Assembly: GCF_905404315.1 (NCBI RefSeq)
Contig: NC_066279.1
Location: 7,638,501 to 7,702,500, forward strand
Source of the DNA: Leptidea sinapis
Lineage: Eukaryota; Arthropoda; Insecta; Lepidoptera; Pieridae
Direction: 5' to 3'
DNA: 64,000 nt
Part shown: piece by piece, positions 63,745 to 64,000 of the stretch
How the letters are laid out: each line of letters opens with the position of its first letter
Position numbering within the stretch: position 1 is the first letter of the stretch
Translations under genes and position numbers: made by a program
Notes under the pieces: generated by a model
What the model was told of the DNA's origin: nothing
The model's database searches: none
Seen by the model: only the letters and a program-made list of their open reading frames with translations

Positions 63745-64000
63745 ATAATTTTGTGCGGCGGCCATCTTGGATTTGAAAAATGATCACCAAATCGTTCTCA
63801 GCACCCTCGAGAACCTCGGATACGATACCCATAATGTAGTTATCATACTTTCGAGCGGAGGCCATCTTGAATTTGAAAACTGATAACAAAATCGTTCTCT
63901 GCTCCCTCGAGAACCTCGGACACGATATCCATATTGCTGAAAACATTATTATTTGCGGCAGCCCTCTTAAATTGCAAAAATCATCCCAAAATTGTTTTCT
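63745..64000 (+). repeat. Terminal chimeric block
   Basis: The HOR copy gives way to monomers resembling zone F. CTGATAACAAAATCG and GCTCCCTCGAG match 50,429-50,470. Then, from ~63,930, ATTGCTGAAAACATTATT and CTCTTAAATTGC match 51,287-51,330. The offset changes from about 13,451 to 12,647, a loss of about 804 bp (eight monomers). The window ends inside a monomer. Confidence 0.78.

Larger units (their letters stand above)
1..64000 (+). repeat. Satellite DNA array, ~100-bp monomer, entire window
   Basis: Every stretch can be aligned to one ~100-bp monomer, always in the same orientation. Constant landmarks are GGCGGCCATCTTGG, TGATCAC, GTTCTC...CTCGAGAAC and a (C)GATA(C/T)CCATA block. Both array edges lie outside the window, since base 1 and base 64,000 fall inside monomers. 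Known: long head-to-tail arrays with higher-order repeats are typical of centromeric or pericentromeric heterochromatin in animals and plants. Inferred: a eukaryotic heterochromatic locus. I do not recognise the satellite family by name and cannot assign a species. Confidence 0.98.

Noticed and set aside
1..64000. CRISPR-like array, because of regularly spaced repeats
   Set aside because: CRISPR arrays have short identical repeats separated by unrelated spacers. Here the whole 100-bp unit is repeated, and the parts between landmarks are homologous to each other. There are no cas genes.
1..64000. CENP-B box
   Set aside because: I looked for the TTCG...CGGGA arrangement of the mammalian 17-bp box and found no match. 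ATCGTTCTC is only superficially similar.
1..64000. Telomeric repeats, rDNA spacer, tRNA or rRNA genes
   Set aside because: No TTAGGG-type arrays, no conserved rRNA cores and no tRNA-like folds with A and B boxes were seen. The monomers contain none of these.
1..64000. Assignment to a particular species or named satellite family
   Set aside because: The sequence carries no unique gene or element to anchor taxonomy, and I do not recognise the monomer with certainty. A database search would be needed.

Overview
This window is one uninterrupted satellite-DNA array. From the first base to the last it is head-to-tail copies, all in the same orientation, of a monomer of about 100 bp (roughly 640 copies). 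I found no unique DNA longer than part of a monomer, and no gene, RNA gene, transposon, telomere repeat or CRISPR array. Short reading frames occur on both strands, but they are periodic translations of the repeat and are not reported as genes. The sequence suggests a eukaryote, probably pericentromeric, centromeric or other constitutive heterochromatin. The species cannot be told from the sequence alone. About 6 CpG per 100 bp at about 43% GC (observed/expected near 1.3 in a typical monomer) means there is no strong CpG decay.

The monomer has a fairly constant first half: GGCGGCCATCTTGG, an A/T tract, TGATCAC, then GTTCTC-N9-GAGAAC containing an XhoI site CTCGAG. Its second half comes in three main kinds. 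Type A reads GATACCCATAATGTAG, type B reads GATATCCATATTGCT (EcoRV site) and type C reads GATAGCCATATTTTTATG. Length variants of 99, 101, 102 and 116 bp and one 78-bp truncation occur at reproducible places.

Layout (boundaries approximate, because crossovers lie inside identical sequence): 1-5,606 zone A, mixed blocks with a 3.0-3.1 kb duplication; 5,607-17,137 and 17,138-27,882, two tandem copies of an ~11 kb zone B block, continuing to ~31,130; ~31,131-37,650 zone C, a 2.5-2.6 kb higher-order repeat (HOR); ~37,651-41,575 zone D, a 1,526-bp HOR; ~41,576-48,955 zone E, more diverged monomers with a ~3.0 kb HOR; ~48,956-51,190 zone F, a copy of zone B material; ~51,191-64,000 zone G, dominated by a 5,574-bp HOR in tandem.

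The most striking structure is the nested periodicity in zone B: 100-bp monomers form a 12-mer of 1,204 bp; units of 12, 12 and 11 monomers form a 3,513-bp superunit marked by single-base variants recurring in the same order; and the superunits sit inside a duplication offset by exactly 10,745 bp over several kilobases. This is the pattern expected from repeated unequal crossing-over and conversion. There is no pathway or operon; the biology here is that of a rapidly homogenising satellite.
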